Origin: Prosthecomicrobium pneumaticum
Lineage (GTDB): Bacteria; Pseudomonadota; Alphaproteobacteria; Rhizobiales; Kaistiaceae
NCBI RefSeq assembly: GCF_014199915.1
Contig: NZ_JACHOO010000003.1
Coordinates: forward strand, 56,217 to 120,216
Length of the DNA stretch: 64,000 bases
Direction: 5' to 3'
Shown here: in pieces, positions 39,080 through 49,119 of the stretch
Position numbering within the stretch: the stretch's first letter is position 1
How the letters are laid out: each line of letters opens with the position of its first letter
Program-made: the position numbers and the translations under genes
The notes under the pieces: generated by a model
What the model was told of the DNA's origin: nothing
The model's input: the letters and a program-made list of their open reading frames with translations, nothing else
The model's database searches: none

Positions 39080-39886
39080 TCATCCCCGCGCAGCGACAAC
39101 CCGGCCGCCCGTCACCCGGGCAAAGACGGCGACGTCGACCGAGGCGGCGCCGGCCCGGATCAGCGCTCGCGTCGCCGCCTTCACGGTCGCCCCGGTCGTA
39201 TAGACGTCGTCGACGAGCACGACGCGGCGGCCGGCGAGCCGCGGCTTCAGCGCCGGCGGCACGGCAAAGGCGCCGCGCACGTTCTCGGCCCGCTGGCCGG
39301 GCGGCAGCCTGACCTGCTGGCGGGTCGGGCGGATGCGGGCGAGCAGGGTCGGCTCGAAGGCGACGCCGAAGCCCTCCGCCACCGCGGCGGCGAGGAGCGC
39401 CGACTGGTTGAAGCGGCGGCTCCACAACCGGCGGGGATGGAGCGGCACCGGCAGGACGAGCTCGCAGCCCGGCGCGAGATCGGCCGCTGCCCGCACCATC
39501 ATGGCGCCGAGCGCGCGTCCGAGTTCCGGCCGGTCGCGGTATTTGAGCCCGTGCACCAGCTTCGCCGAGATCTCGTCATAAACGGCGACGGCACGCAGCC
39601 GTCCGAAGGGCGGCGGATCGGCGATCGCCTCCGCCGACAGCGCGCCCGGGCCGATGTCGTAGCCGAACGGGATCGCGAGCCGCTCGCAGAACGGCCGCTC
39701 GATGAAGGCGACAGCGCCCCAGCAGAGCGCGCACAGGGCGCCGTCGCGGCCGATGTGTGCGTCGCAGGCGAGGCAGGTCGGCGGCAGGACGAGATCGGCG
39801 AGACCGCGCCCCAGCCGGCCGAAGGCTGCGGCGAGGCGGCGCGCCGCGGGAATCGGCAGGGCGAGATCGGCGCGTTCGGCATCCAT
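39080..39886 (-). CDS. ComF-family phosphoribosyltransferase-like protein
   Basis: A 268-residue ComF protein. N-terminal Cys pairs (CLACD, CALC, then FCERL) suggest a zinc ribbon. The C-terminal PRTase-like domain has the PRPP loop VVLVDDVYTTGATV. ComF is needed for DNA uptake in competent bacteria, with a role in ssDNA handling; in alphaproteobacteria its job is less clear. It diverges from the methyltransferase gene. Confidence 0.9.
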   Translation of the reverse strand: MDAERADLALPIPAARRLAAAFGRLGRGLADLVLPPTCLACDAHIGRDGALCALCWGAVAFIERPFCERLAIPFGYDIGPGALSAEAIADPPPFGRLRAVAVYDEISAKLVHGLKYRDRPELGRALGAMMVRAAADLAPGCELVLPVPLHPRRLWSRRFNQSALLAAAVAEGFGVAFEPTLLARIRPTRQQVRLPPGQRAENVRGAFAVPPALKPRLAGRRVVLVDDVYTTGATVKAATRALIRAGAASVDVAVFARVTGGRVVAARG

Positions 39887-39967
39887 GACGCGAGCGTAAC
39901 CCCGAAGCGCCCGCGACGGAACGTCTTCCGCTTTGACCGCGCGGGGCGGCGGGCTCATAAGGGCGGC

Positions 39968-40858
39968 ATGACCGAGCGCCCGCGCCTCTTCGACAAGCCC
40001 GCCCTCGATCGCGCCCGCGCCCGCGCGCTCGCCGCCGCCGCGCCGGGCGCCGATTTCCTGCTCGCGCGCGTCGGCGAAGACCTCGTCGACCGGCTGTCGA
40101 CGGTCAACCGCCGCTTCGAGCGGGCGCTCGAGATCGGCAGCCCGACACCGGCGCTCGCCGCCTCGCTCGTCGCTGCGGGCCGGGTCGGCCGCGTCGACCG
40201 GCTCGACCGGCTGCCGCAGGCGCTCGGCTCCGGCGGCATCGCCGGTGATCCGGAAGCGCTGCCGCTCGCCGAGGCGAGCGTCGATCTGGTCGTCAGCGCG
40301 CTCGCCCTGCAATGGGTCGACGATCTGCCGGGTGCCCTCGTGCAGATCCGCCGGGCGCTCGCGCCCGACGGGTTGTTCCTCGCGGCCCTCATCGGCGGGG
40401 CGACCCTCGGCGAACTGCGCACCGCGCTGACCACCGCCGAGAGCGAACTGACCGGCGGCGCCTCGCCGCGGGTTTTTCCCTTTCTCGACGTGCGCGACGG
40501 CGGCGCGCTGCTGCAGCGTGCCGGCTTCGCCCTGCCGGTCGCGGATACCGAGACGATCACGGTCCGCTATGCCGATCTTTTCGCTTTGATGCGCGATCTG
40601 CGCGCGATGGGGGCGACCAATGTGCTCGCCGCGCGCAGCCGCCGGCCGCTGCCGCGGGCGGTTCTCGTCCGCGCGGCCGAGATCTATGCCGAGCGGTTCG
40701 CGGATCCGGACGGCCGTATCCGGGCGCGGTTCGAAATCGTCTCGCTGTCGGGCTGGGCGCCGTCGGAGACGCAGCAGAAGCCGCTCCGACCGGGCTCTGC
40801 GCGGGCGAGCCTCGCCGATGCCGTGCGGCAGGCCGGCCGATCGCCGCAGGAAGGGTAG
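39968..40858 (+). CDS. SAM-dependent methyltransferase-fold protein, NDUFAF5-like
   Basis: A 296-residue protein with a class I methyltransferase fold. Motif I is degenerate (ALEIGSPTPALA), while the later ALQWVDDLPGALVQIRRALAPDG block is clear. It resembles mitochondrial NDUFAF5, a complex I assembly factor that hydroxylates an arginine rather than methylating. Its position beside ComF is conserved in alphaproteobacteria. Role inferred by resemblance only. Confidence 0.8.
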   Translation: MTERPRLFDKPALDRARARALAAAAPGADFLLARVGEDLVDRLSTVNRRFERALEIGSPTPALAASLVAAGRVGRVDRLDRLPQALGSGGIAGDPEALPLAEASVDLVVSALALQWVDDLPGALVQIRRALAPDGLFLAALIGGATLGELRTALTTAESELTGGASPRVFPFLDVRDGGALLQRAGFALPVADTETITVRYADLFALMRDLRAMGATNVLAARSRRPLPRAVLVRAAEIYAERFADPDGRIRARFEIVSLSGWAPSETQQKPLRPGSARASLADAVRQAGRSPQEG

Positions 40859-40876
40859 CGTGAAGAGACGACGGCC

Positions 40877-41098
40877 TCAGCCGCCGAGCGCGGCCCCCAA
40901 ACGGGCGATCAGGCCGAAGGCCCCTTCGCTCGTCGCGACCACGCCGATGAGGGCGGCCGCGATCACGGCGGCGACCGCGAGCAGCTCGGCAGCCGTTCCG
41001 GCGGGGCGCGTCCTCCGCGCATCGCGCGGTGCGCAATCGCGCGCGACCGGCTCGACCCGGATCGGCCTCATCGCCGGCGCGGTGCTCGGATGTTTCAT
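40877..41098 (-). CDS. Small membrane protein of unknown function
   Basis: A 73-residue predicted protein: an Arg-rich N-terminal half and one C-terminal hydrophobic helix (AVAAVIAAALIGVVAT). The hydrophobic part faintly recalls Flp/Fap pilins, but the Gly-Glu processing site is absent. It fills the gap between the NDUFAF5-like gene and mutT on the minus strand. Coding is plausible but not certain. Confidence 0.45.
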   Translation of the reverse strand: MKHPSTAPAMRPIRVEPVARDCAPRDARRTRPAGTAAELLAVAAVIAAALIGVVATSEGAFGLIARLGAALGG

Positions 41099-41137
41099 GC
41101 GCCTCGTCCCGTTGCCCTGCCGGAACCTCGCGCGAAA

Positions 41138-41539
41138 CTACAAAAGATCGATTAACGGCGCGATCAGCGGCTCGTCGGCCGGCGGCATCGGATAGTCCCG
41201 GAGCGCCCGGGCCCGCACCCATTTGAGCGCCTGGCCCTCGAGACCCTGCGGCAGGCCGCGCCAGCGCCGGCAGACATAGAGCGGCATCAGGAGGTGGAAG
41301 TCCTCATAGGCGTGGCTGGCGAAGGTCAGCGGCGCGAGGCAGGCGGCCTCGGTGTCGACGCCGAGCTCCTCCTTCAGCTCGCGGATCAGCGTCGCCTCGG
41401 GGCTCTCGCCCGGCTCCACCTTGCCGCCGGGAAACTCCCACAGGCCGGCGAGCGTCTTGCCCGGCGGGCGTTGCGCGATCAGCACGCGGTTGTCGGCATC
41501 GAGAAGAGCGCAGGCGACGACGAGGACGAGGCGCTTCAT
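41138..41539 (-). CDS. mutT: 8-oxo-dGTP diphosphatase MutT (Nudix)
   Basis: A 133-residue Nudix hydrolase with a perfect Nudix box (from GKVEPGES to RELKEELGV). MutT removes 8-oxo-dGTP and so prevents A-to-C mutations. The start fits the family (MKRLVLVVACALLD). It is the last gene of an argJ-acetyltransferase-mutT run, with 12 bp between it and the acetyltransferase. Confidence 0.92.
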   Translation of the reverse strand: MKRLVLVVACALLDADNRVLIAQRPPGKTLAGLWEFPGGKVEPGESPEATLIRELKEELGVDTEAACLAPLTFASHAYEDFHLLMPLYVCRRWRGLPQGLEGQALKWVRARALRDYPMPPADEPLIAPLIDLL

Positions 41540-41551
41540 GTGGGGCCGGTC

Positions 41552-42301
41552 TCAGGCTGGACGGCGATAGTGGTAGCGATAGTGCTCGCCGAAGCCGAGG
41601 CCTTCATAGAGGCCGATCGCGGCCGCATTGTCGGAGATCACCTGGATGGCGGCGAGCCGGGCCCCGGCCTCCCGGCTCCAGCCGAGCGCCGCCGTCATCG
41701 CGGCGCGGCCGAAGCCCTGCCGGCGCCGGGCACGGTCGGTGACGACGTTGAGGAAGACGGCGACCTCGCCGCAGACGACGGCGAGCGCGGCCGCGGCGGG
41801 CGTGCGGTCGCGGCCATAGGCGACGAAGCCGCGCGCCTCGGGGGCGATCAGGCTCAAGAGCAGCTTCAGCGTCTCGATGGTCGGTCCCGGCGCGCTGGCG
41901 AGCGTTGCATAGGCGCGATACCAGCGCGGATCGGTCGGCGAGAAGAGCCGCACCTCCCCGTCGCCGGCGGGCGGTGCATCGAGCGGCCGGATCATCACCC
42001 GGCTCTCCTCGAAGGGGGCCCAGCCGAGCCGGTCGAGCGCGGCGACAATGCCCTCGCCGGCGAGCGGCGTCACCCGGAAGACCGGGGGAATGCCGTGGCC
42101 GGTCGACAGCGCCGCCAGCCGGGCGATCCGCCGCTCGGAATCGGCGTCGTCGGCCGGATCGAGGCTCTGGAAGCAGTTCGACCGCTTCGTATAGCCCTGC
42201 GCGAAGCGCCACAGCCAAGCACGGTCGTGCACCGCCCCGATCGCCGGCCAGGCGGAGAGGCAGGCGGCCTCGATCGAGAGCGGCGCGGTGAGGAGATCCA
42301 C
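41552..42301 (-). CDS. GNAT-family N-acetyltransferase
   Basis: A 249-residue protein whose C-terminal half is a GNAT fold. The acetyl-CoA loop is RARRRQGFGRAAM and the closing motif is NAAAIGLYEGLGF. The N-terminal half is a diverged GNAT-like or substrate domain. The start is a GTG at 42301, one base after the argJ stop, with GGAG upstream; an in-frame ATG at 42334 would overlap argJ by 32 bp. Substrate unknown. Confidence 0.85.
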   Translation of the reverse strand: MDLLTAPLSIEAACLSAWPAIGAVHDRAWLWRFAQGYTKRSNCFQSLDPADDADSERRIARLAALSTGHGIPPVFRVTPLAGEGIVAALDRLGWAPFEESRVMIRPLDAPPAGDGEVRLFSPTDPRWYRAYATLASAPGPTIETLKLLLSLIAPEARGFVAYGRDRTPAAAALAVVCGEVAVFLNVVTDRARRRQGFGRAAMTAALGWSREAGARLAAIQVISDNAAAIGLYEGLGFGEHYRYHYRRPA

Positions 42302-42302
42302 G

Positions 42303-43544
42303 TCAGCTCCGATAGTCGCCGTTGATGGCGACATAGTCCTTGGTCAGGTCGCAGGTCCACACCGTCGCCGAGCCGTCGCCGAGGCCGAGATCGACCCGGA
42401 CGGCGATCTCCTCCTCGCGCATCGCCGCGCTCGCCGCGGCCTCGGAATAGTCCGGCACGCGCTCGCCTTCGGCCGCCACCTGCGTGTCGCCGAACCAGAT
42501 CGCCAGCCGGTCGCGGTCCGCCGGCTCGCCGGCCTTGCCGACCGCCATGACGATGCGGCCCCAATTGGCGTCCTCGCCGGCGATCGCCGTCTTCACGAGC
42601 GGCGAATTGGCGATCGACAGCGCGATCCGCTTCGCCGAACCGTCCGAGGTCGCGCCGGTCACCGTGACGGCGACGAATTTCCGCGCGCCCTCGCCGTCGC
42701 GCACCACCTGATGGGCGAGATCGCGCAGCAGATCGGCGAGCGCCGCGTCGAAGGCGGCGAGGCGCGCGTCCTCGATCGTCTCGATCGGCGCCGCGCCGCG
42801 CGCCGCGGCCGCACCGGTCGCAAAGAGCAGGAGCGTGTCCGAGGTCGAGGTGTCGCTGTCGACGGTGATCGCGTTGAACGAGCCGGCGACGCCCTTGCCG
42901 AGCAGGGCCTGCAGCACGGGCGCGGCGATCGGCGCGTCGGTGAAGACGAAGGAGAGCATGGTCGCCATGTCGGGCGCGATCATGCCGGCGCCCTTGGCGA
43001 TGCCGTTGAGGGTCACGGCGACGCCGTCCAGCTCGACGGTGCGGGTCGCGACCTTCGGGAAGGTGTCGGTCGTCATGATCGCCTTCGCCGCGTCGAGCCA
43101 CGGGCCGTCTGCGAGGCGGGCCGCCGCATCGTCGAGCACGCCGGCGAATTTCTCCGCCGGCAGCGGCTCGCCGATCACGCCGGTCGAGGCGAGGAAGATC
43201 GTCTCCGCCGGCACGCCGAGCGCCTTCGCCGCATGGTCGGCGGAGAGCCGGACGGTCTCGCGGCCCTTCTTGCCTGTGAAGGCATTGGCATTGCCGGAAT
43301 TGACGAGCAGGCCGCGCGCCGCCCCGCCGGCGAGCGCCTCGCGGCACCAGTCGACGGCCGCCGAGGGGCATTTCGAGCGGGTGAACACGCCGGCGACGGT
43401 CGTGCCCTCGGCGAGACCGACGAGCAGCACGTCGGTGCGGTTCTTGTACTTGATGCCCGCCTCGGCGGTGGCGAAGGAGACCCCTTCGATGGCCGGCAGG
43501 TCGGGATAGGATTTCGGAGCGAGCGGGGAGACTGCGGTCGACAT
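42303..43544 (-). CDS. argJ: Bifunctional ornithine acetyltransferase/NAGS ArgJ
   Basis: A 413-residue enzyme of arginine synthesis. It moves the acetyl group from N-acetylornithine to glutamate and can also make N-acetylglutamate from acetyl-CoA. The self-cleavage site is intact ([14 protein letters not shown]), with Thr as nucleophile after processing into alpha and beta chains. The family C-terminus ([10 protein letters not shown]) is complete. The ATG at 43544 follows AGAAGG. Confidence 0.95.
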   Translation of the reverse strand: MSTAVSPLAPKSYPDLPAIEGVSFATAEAGIKYKNRTDVLLVGLAEGTTVAGVFTRSKCPSAAVDWCREALAGGAARGLLVNSGNANAFTGKKGRETVRLSADHAAKALGVPAETIFLASTGVIGEPLPAEKFAGVLDDAAARLADGPWLDAAKAIMTTDTFPKVATRTVELDGVAVTLNGIAKGAGMIAPDMATMLSFVFTDAPIAAPVLQALLGKGVAGSFNAITVDSDTSTSDTLLLFATGAAAARGAAPIETIEDARLAAFDAALADLLRDLAHQVVRDGEGARKFVAVTVTGATSDGSAKRIALSIANSPLVKTAIAGEDANWGRIVMAVGKAGEPADRDRLAIWFGDTQVAAEGERVPDYSEAAASAAMREEEIAVRVDLGLGDGSATVWTCDLTKDYVAINGDYRS

Positions 43545-43611
43545 CGGACCTTCTCGATCTGGAGCCGGATGCCGACCGTTTGCAGGATGCCGCGCGGCGG
43601 CGCAAGGCTCT

Positions 43612-43890
43612 TCAGCCGCGGCGCACCAAGATGAAGCGGCGGCCATATTTCTGTACGGCGGGAATGACGCCCCACACCATCGCCCCGACCATGATCGGCA
43701 CCAGGATGATGGTCTGCTGCCACACGCTCCATCCGGCGGTCAGCGGGCGGAGCAGATAGAGGAGCGTGGTGACGAGCGGGTAGACGACGGCGAGCACGAG
43801 CAGCGCAAAGCGCGGCCGCGACAGGACCGGGCTCGCGGCGGCGGACGGAGCGGCGGTGGCGCGGGTGGCGCCGAGGGCGGCGGTGGACAT
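43612..43890 (-). CDS. Small two-helix membrane protein of unknown function
   Basis: A 92-residue protein with two strong hydrophobic segments ([20 protein letters not shown] and [16 protein letters not shown]) and a basic C-terminus ([13 protein letters not shown]). It diverges from a TetR gene with two palindromes between them, so it is probably the repressor's main target. Function is unknown. Confidence 0.75.
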   Translation of the reverse strand: MSTAALGATRATAAPSAAASPVLSRPRFALLVLAVVYPLVTTLLYLLRPLTAGWSVWQQTIILVPIMVGAMVWGVIPAVQKYGRRFILVRRG

Positions 43891-43930
43891 CGGGAAGCTC
43901 CTCGAAGATCGGAACGGCGAACCGTATCTG

Positions 43931-43970
43931 AACGGAACGTTTCGTTATATAAAACGGGCCGTTTCGTTTT
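43931..43970. promoter_or_regulatory. Two palindromic sites, candidate TetR operators
   Basis: AACGGAACGTTTCGTT (43931-43946) is a near-perfect 16-bp palindrome. AAAACG-N8-CGTTTT (43951-43970) is a second with the same CGTTT/AAACG arms. An AT-rich TTATATAA lies between them, so both divergent promoters would be covered. Confidence 0.6.
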
Positions 43971-44019
43971 GTCAAGCGGCGCGGAAGCGCCTAAGGTCGC
44001 CGCAGATGAGGAGCGAACC

Positions 44020-44646
44020 ATGAGCGAGCCGGAGCGGGACGGGACGGGGGAGGAAGAGGAGGCCGGCCGGCGCCGCTCGGTCGGCGCGCGCCGCAGCGCC
44101 GAGAGCGCCGAGGCGATCCTCGAAGCCGCCGCCGACGTGCTGCGGGAAAAGGGCTATGCGGGGTTCTCGATCGAGGCGGTGGCGCGCCGCGCGCGGGCGG
44201 GCAAGCCGACGATCTATCGCTGGTGGCCGAGCAAGGCGGCGCTGCTTCTCGACGTCTATCAGCGCCAGAAGCGGGTCGAGGAGCCCGATACCGGCGCGCT
44301 CGAGGAGGATCTCTTCCTCTTCCTGCGCAGCCTGCTGCGGCACTGGCGCGACACGGCTTCAGGGCCGATCTTCCGCTCGACCATCGCCGAGGCGCAGTCC
44401 GATCCGGCGAGCGCCGCAGCCCTCGCCGCCTTCACGCAGGATCGCCGCGTTCAGACCGGGCGGATCATCGCCCGCGCCCGGGCGCGCGGCGAGCTCGCCG
44501 CCGATGTCGATCCGCAGCAGGCGGCGGAACTCGTCGCCGCCTATGCCTGGCTGCATCTCCTGATCGGCGATCTCGATCTCGCCGACGAGGCCATCCGGAC
44601 CGCCGTCCGGCATCTCGCCGGGAGCTGGACGCTCCCGGCGCGCTGA
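44020..44646 (+). CDS. TetR/AcrR-family transcriptional regulator
   Basis: A 208-residue TetR repressor. The N-terminal HTH is visible (AILEAAADVLREKGYAGFSI, then AGKPTIYRWWPSKAAL). The C-terminal part is a ligand-binding helical domain of the TetR_C type. The ATG at 44020 has GAGGAG upstream. It most likely represses itself and the divergent small membrane protein gene. Ligand unknown. Confidence 0.9.
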   Translation: MSEPERDGTGEEEEAGRRRSVGARRSAESAEAILEAAADVLREKGYAGFSIEAVARRARAGKPTIYRWWPSKAALLLDVYQRQKRVEEPDTGALEEDLFLFLRSLLRHWRDTASGPIFRSTIAEAQSDPASAAALAAFTQDRRVQTGRIIARARARGELAADVDPQQAAELVAAYAWLHLLIGDLDLADEAIRTAVRHLAGSWTLPAR

Positions 44647-44658
44647 GCGATCGTCGCC

Positions 44659-45549
44659 TTACGGCTTCGGCGCCTCGGCCGGAGCCGCCGCCGGCTTCAG
44701 GCTGTCGTCGAGAATCTCGACCGGCGTGTCGTCCCGCAGCGTCTTGACCGCGGCACTGAACGCCTCGCCCATGACGAGCTGGCGGACCTGCTCCTTCACC
44801 TGCTCGAACGGGGGCATCGGCTGCTTGCGCTTGTCGACGAGCTTGATGACGTGCCAGCCGAACTGCGACTTGACGGGCGTCTCGGTATACTTGCCGACCT
44901 CGAGCGCGAAGGCCGCCTGCTCGAATTCCGGCACCATCCGGCCCTTGGCGAAGAAGCCGAGATCGCCGCCCATCTGGCCCGAGCCGGGATCCTTCGACTT
45001 CTCCTTGGCGAGGGTCGCGAAATCGGCGCCCTTGTCGAGCTCGGCGATGATCGCCTTCGCCTCGTCCTCGGTCTCGACCAGGATATGGCTGGCGCGGATC
45101 TCGTCTTGCGGCGTGATCTTGGCGATCTCGGCGTCGTAGCGCGCCTTCACCTGGTCCTCGGTGACCGCCTGGTCGATATGAACCCGGAAATACTCGTTGC
45201 GCAGCGCCCGCTCGCGCAGCAGCGCCAGCCGATGGGTGAATTCGTCGCCCTTGTCGAGCCCGTCCTTCGCCGCCGCCTCGGCCATCATCTTGATGTCGAT
45301 CAGCACGGTCAGCACCGCCTTCGGGCGCTCCGGAGCCGGGACCTTGGCGAGCTCCTCGGCGAAGTCCTCCTGCGCGATGGCGAGATCGAGCGCCGTGATC
45401 GGCGAGCCGCCCACCGTCGCGACGACCTTGTCGGGGTCTGCCGGGGCGGCCGGAGCGGGCACCGGATCCTGGGCCGAGGCCGCCAGCCCCGAGGCGAGGA
45501 GGGCGGCGAAGGCGATGCCGGCGGCCCTGAGTTTGAGGTGGGAGGTCAT
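44659..45549 (-). CDS. Periplasmic peptidylprolyl isomerase (parvulin/PpiC type)
   Basis: A 296-residue exported foldase. The signal peptide is AGIAFAALLASGLAASA. A SurA-like N-terminal helical part surrounds a parvulin domain (about residues 145-240) with RASHILVETEDEA, GGDLGFFAKGRMVPEFE and SQFGWHVIKL. The C-terminal tail is Pro/Ala-rich. It helps outer-membrane or periplasmic proteins fold, which fits its position divergent from secA. Confidence 0.92.
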   Translation of the reverse strand: MTSHLKLRAAGIAFAALLASGLAASAQDPVPAPAAPADPDKVVATVGGSPITALDLAIAQEDFAEELAKVPAPERPKAVLTVLIDIKMMAEAAAKDGLDKGDEFTHRLALLRERALRNEYFRVHIDQAVTEDQVKARYDAEIAKITPQDEIRASHILVETEDEAKAIIAELDKGADFATLAKEKSKDPGSGQMGGDLGFFAKGRMVPEFEQAAFALEVGKYTETPVKSQFGWHVIKLVDKRKQPMPPFEQVKEQVRQLVMGEAFSAAVKTLRDDTPVEILDDSLKPAAAPAEAPKP

Positions 45550-45919
45550 CGGACAATTCCCGTGGCAAGAGAACGATGAAGAAGACGGACAGGAGAAGCC
45601 GGAGGCTCGCCGGCGATGAGGGCAAGGTGCGAAGCCGCGGAGGGTTGCCTCTGCCGGGCTCCGGAGGTCGGTTCTTCGCACCATCCTTGGCGGATTTACG
45701 GCGCGCGGGCGGCCCGCTCCGCCCGCCGGCCGCTCCGTTGACAGAAGCAAGGCCCCCTCTTATCTGTCTCCCGTCGCGGCGTCTAGGATGCCGGCCTTTC
45801 CGAGGTGGCGGGCTCCCTTCAGAGGTTCGGCGTCTGTCGCGTGGAGCGGCGTTCGGCCGAAATCCCGGCTCCGCCTCGACGTCATCGAGCGGTCCGGCCA
45901 TAACATTGAGGATGACCCT
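45550..45919. other. Divergent control region between PPIase and secA
   Basis: A 370-bp gap holding the promoters of both genes. The secA promoter is annotated separately. No gene or further structure is clear. Confidence 0.5.
45738..45766 (+). promoter_or_regulatory. Candidate sigma-70 promoter of secA
   Basis: TTGACA, 17 bp, TATCTG. The -35 box is perfect and the -10 moderate. The leader to the ATG would be about 145 nt. No arrest-type upstream reading frame is evident in it. Confidence 0.55.
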
Positions 45920-48643
45920 ATGGTCGGTCTGGGTGCGCTGGCGCGCAAGATTTTCGGTTCCGCCAATGACCGGCGGGTGAAGGGTTATCGCCCTCGCGTC
46001 GCGGAGATCAACGCCCTCGAGGCCGAGCTTTCGGCGCTTTCCGACGAGGCGCTGCGCGGCCGCACCGCGGCCTTCAAGGCCGAGATCGCCGCCGGCAAGC
46101 CCCTCGACGATCTGCTCGTGCCGGCCTTCGCCACGGTCCGTGAGGCGGCCCGCCGGGCGCTCGGCATGCGTCATTTCGACGTGCAGATGATCGGCGGCAT
46201 GGTCCTCAATGACGGCGACATCGCCGAGATGAAGACCGGTGAAGGCAAGACGCTCGTCGCGACGCTGCCCGTCTATCTCAACGCGCTCGCCGGCAAGGGT
46301 GTTCATGTCGTCACCGTCAACGACTATCTCGCCAAGCGCGACGCCGAGTGGATGGGCCGGATCTACCGTTTCCTCGGCCTGTCGGTCGGCGTGATCGTCC
46401 ATGGCCTCGACGACAATGAGCGTCGCGCGGCCTATGCCTGCGATATCACCTATGGCACCAATAACGAATACGGCTTCGACTATCTCCGCGACAACATGAA
46501 ATATGATCGCGGCCAGATGGTCCAGCGCGGCCATTTCTTCGCGATCGTCGACGAGGTCGACTCGATCCTGGTCGACGAGGCGCGCACGCCGCTGATCATC
46601 TCCGGCCCGCTGGACGATCGTTCCGATCTCTACAATACGATCGACCGGTTCCTGCCGCTGCTCGCCGCCGAAGACTACGATGTCGACGAGAAGCAGCGCT
46701 CCGCCACCTTCACCGAGGCGGGCAACGAGAAGCTCGAGCGGCTGCTGCGCGAGGCCGGGCTTCTGAAGGGCGAGTCGCTCTACGACGTCGAGAACGTCAC
46801 CGTCGTCCACCACGTCAATCAGGCGCTGCGTGCGCACCGACTGTTCCAGCGCGACAAGGACTACATCGTCCGCAACAACGAAGTGGTGATCATCGACGAG
46901 TTCACCGGCCGCATGATGCCCGGCCGGCGCTATTCCGAGGGTCTGCATCAGGCGCTCGAGGCGAAGGAACACGTCCAGATCCAGCCCGAGAACCAGACGC
47001 TCGCCTCGATCACCTTCCAGAACTATTTCCGCATGTATGAGAAGCTCTCCGGCATGACCGGCACGGCTTCGACCGAAGCGGACGAGTTCGCCGACATTTA
47101 CGGCCTCGAAGTGGTCGAGATCCCGACCAATGTGCCGGTCGCCCGTATCGACGACGACGACGAGGTCTATCGTACCGCGGCCGAGAAGTACAAGGCGATC
47201 ATCAAGCTGATCGCGGATTGCCGCGAGCGCGGCCAGCCGGTTCTGGTCGGCACCACCTCGATCGAGAAATCGGAGCTCCTTTCGGAAGCGCTGAAGAAGG
47301 AGAAGGTGCCGCACCAGGTCCTGAACGCCCGCTATCACGAGCAGGAGGCGTTCATCGTCGCGCAGGCCGGCGTGCCCGGTGCGGTGACCATCGCCACCAA
47401 CATGGCCGGCCGCGGCACCGACATCCAGCTCGGTGGCAATCTCGACATGCGGATCCAGCAGGAACTCTCCGAGATCCCGGAGGGACCCGACCGCGAGGCC
47501 CGCATCGCCGCCATCAAGGCCGAGATCGCCCAGCTGAAGCAGACGGCGCTCGCCGCCGGCGGGCTCTATGTCGTCGGCACCGAGCGGCACGAGAGCCGGC
47601 GCATCGACAACCAGCTGCGCGGCCGCTCCGGCCGCCAGGGCGACCCCGGCCATTCGAAGTTCTTCCTGTCGCTGCAGGACGACCTGATGCGCATCTTCGG
47701 GTCCGACCGCATGGACGGCATGCTGCAGCGGCTCGGCCTCAAGGAGGACGAGGCGATCGTCCATCCCTGGATCAACCGGGCGCTCGAAAAGGCGCAGCAG
47801 AAGGTCGAGGCGCGCAATTTCGACATCCGCAAGAACCTGCTCAAATATGACGATGTGATGAATGACCAGCGCAAGGTCATCTTCGAGCAGCGCGTCGAGC
47901 TGATGGCGCAGGAAGACGTCTCCGGCACCGTCGCCGACATGCGGCACGAAGTGATCGAGGCGCTGGTGTCCCGCCACATCCCGGAAAAGGCCTATCCGGA
48001 ACAGTGGGAGACGGCCGAACTGCGGACCGCGTTGGCGAATGTGCTCAATCTCGACCTGCCGGTCGGGGACTGGGCGGCCGAAGAGGGCATCGCCGATGAC
48101 GAGGTCAAGGAGCGCATCATGCGCGCCGCCGACGAGGCCGCCGCCGCCCGCACCTCGCGCTTCACCCCGCCGGTAATGCGTCAGGTCGAGAAGGCGGTGC
48201 TGATGCAGACGCTCGACCATCTCTGGCGCGAGCATCTCGTCACGCTCGACCATCTGCGCCAGGTGATCGGCTTCCGCGGCTATGCGCAGCGCGATCCGCT
48301 CAACGAATACAAGACCGAGGCCTTCGAACTCTTCCAGGCGATGCTCGCCAATCTGCGCGAGGCGGTCACCGGCCAGATGATGCGCGTCGAGCTCGTCCGT
48401 CCGGAAGAGACCCAGCTCGCGCCGCCGGACGAGGATCAGATCGAGGCGCGCCATCTCGATCCCTTCACGGGCGAGAACGAGATGGACGACAGCGCCCTGC
48501 CGACGCTTGCCAACGCCCCCGGCCTTGTGGCGGAGGAGGTCGATCCGAACGATCCGACCACCTGGGGCAAGGTCCAGCGCAACGCGCTCTGCCCCTGCGG
48601 CTCGGGCAAGAAGTTCAAGCACTGCCACGGCCGGCTCGCCTGA
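45920..48643 (+). CDS. secA: Preprotein translocase ATPase SecA
   Basis: A 907-residue motor of the Sec pathway. NBD1 has Walker [12 protein letters not shown] and Walker [20 protein letters not shown]2 has [15 protein letters not shown]. The C-terminus has the SEC-C zinc finger [14 protein letters not shown], which binds SecB. All domains are complete and the length is normal. GAGGA lies 7 bp before the ATG. A perfect hairpin overlaps the stop codon. Confidence 0.97.
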   Translation: MVGLGALARKIFGSANDRRVKGYRPRVAEINALEAELSALSDEALRGRTAAFKAEIAAGKPLDDLLVPAFATVREAARRALGMRHFDVQMIGGMVLNDGDIAEMKTGEGKTLVATLPVYLNALAGKGVHVVTVNDYLAKRDAEWMGRIYRFLGLSVGVIVHGLDDNERRAAYACDITYGTNNEYGFDYLRDNMKYDRGQMVQRGHFFAIVDEVDSILVDEARTPLIISGPLDDRSDLYNTIDRFLPLLAAEDYDVDEKQRSATFTEAGNEKLERLLREAGLLKGESLYDVENVTVVHHVNQALRAHRLFQRDKDYIVRNNEVVIIDEFTGRMMPGRRYSEGLHQALEAKEHVQIQPENQTLASITFQNYFRMYEKLSGMTGTASTEADEFADIYGLEVVEIPTNVPVARIDDDDEVYRTAAEKYKAIIKLIADCRERGQPVLVGTTSIEKSELLSEALKKEKVPHQVLNARYHEQEAFIVAQAGVPGAVTIATNMAGRGTDIQLGGNLDMRIQQELSEIPEGPDREARIAAIKAEIAQLKQTALAAGGLYVVGTERHESRRIDNQLRGRSGRQGDPGHSKFFLSLQDDLMRIFGSDRMDGMLQRLGLKEDEAIVHPWINRALEKAQQKVEARNFDIRKNLLKYDDVMNDQRKVIFEQRVELMAQEDVSGTVADMRHEVIEALVSRHIPEKAYPEQWETAELRTALANVLNLDLPVGDWAAEEGIADDEVKERIMRAADEAAAARTSRFTPPVMRQVEKAVLMQTLDHLWREHLVTLDHLRQVIGFRGYAQRDPLNEYKTEAFELFQAMLANLREAVTGQMMRVELVRPEETQLAPPDEDQIEARHLDPFTGENEMDDSALPTLANAPGLVAEEVDPNDPTTWGKVQRNALCPCGSGKKFKHCHGRLA

Positions 48644-48651
48644 GGCGAGCC
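48633..48651 (+). terminator. Hairpin at the secA stop codon
   Basis: GGCTCGCC-TGA-GGCGAGCC is a perfect 8-bp stem whose loop is the stop codon. No T-tract follows, so it may stabilise the 3' end or pause transcription rather than terminate by itself. Confidence 0.45.
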
Positions 48652-48737
48652 GCGCGGGCGGAAGCAGGGCCGGGCCTTCTTCTGCGGATTTCCGACTGTC
48701 GTGGGATACCGGATGGAGAGGCTCCACCGGTACGCCC

Positions 48738-48912
48738 AGCCTCACGATTATGGATGCCGGCACGGAGGCCGGCATGACGGGGGAAGGGGATGTCCCCGAT
48801 GCGGCGCCGCCCTCGTCCGGCACCCGAGCCCCTTCCCAGTTCCTATATCCAGCGCGCCCTTTCCGTCTCAGAGCACCCGTCACCCCGGCCTCCGTGCCGG
48901 GGTCCATAATCA
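48738..48912. repeat. Inverted pair of element-A repeats
   Basis: ATTATGGATGCCGGCACGG near 48747 and its inverted relative (GGCCTCCGTG then GGGGTCCATAAT) near 48888-48909 flank about 100 bp. The same element builds the 29.5-30.2 kb cluster. The rest of the 476-bp gap between secA and the CobW-like gene shows no gene. Confidence 0.8.
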
Positions 48913-49119
48913 ATGACGCGGGGCTGTCCCCGCGCTGTCCACCCGAGGGTCGCGAGCCGCGTCGCATCCCCCTTATCCCCGAAGGCGGGAGCCATCACGC
49001 CGAGCCGACCTCGCCCGTCCGAGCCCCCTCGCGCACCCCCCGTGCAATCGCTCCGCCGATCGCCTATATCCGGGCACCGACCTCACCATGGCGGCGCCGC
49101 GCCGCCCCGGAGTTCATCG

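Noticed and set aside
44465-48967. A 1500-codon open frame on the minus strand across secA and its neighbours
   Set aside because: It is antisense to secA, whose domains are complete. The open frame results from GC-rich codon structure and has no recognisable domain.
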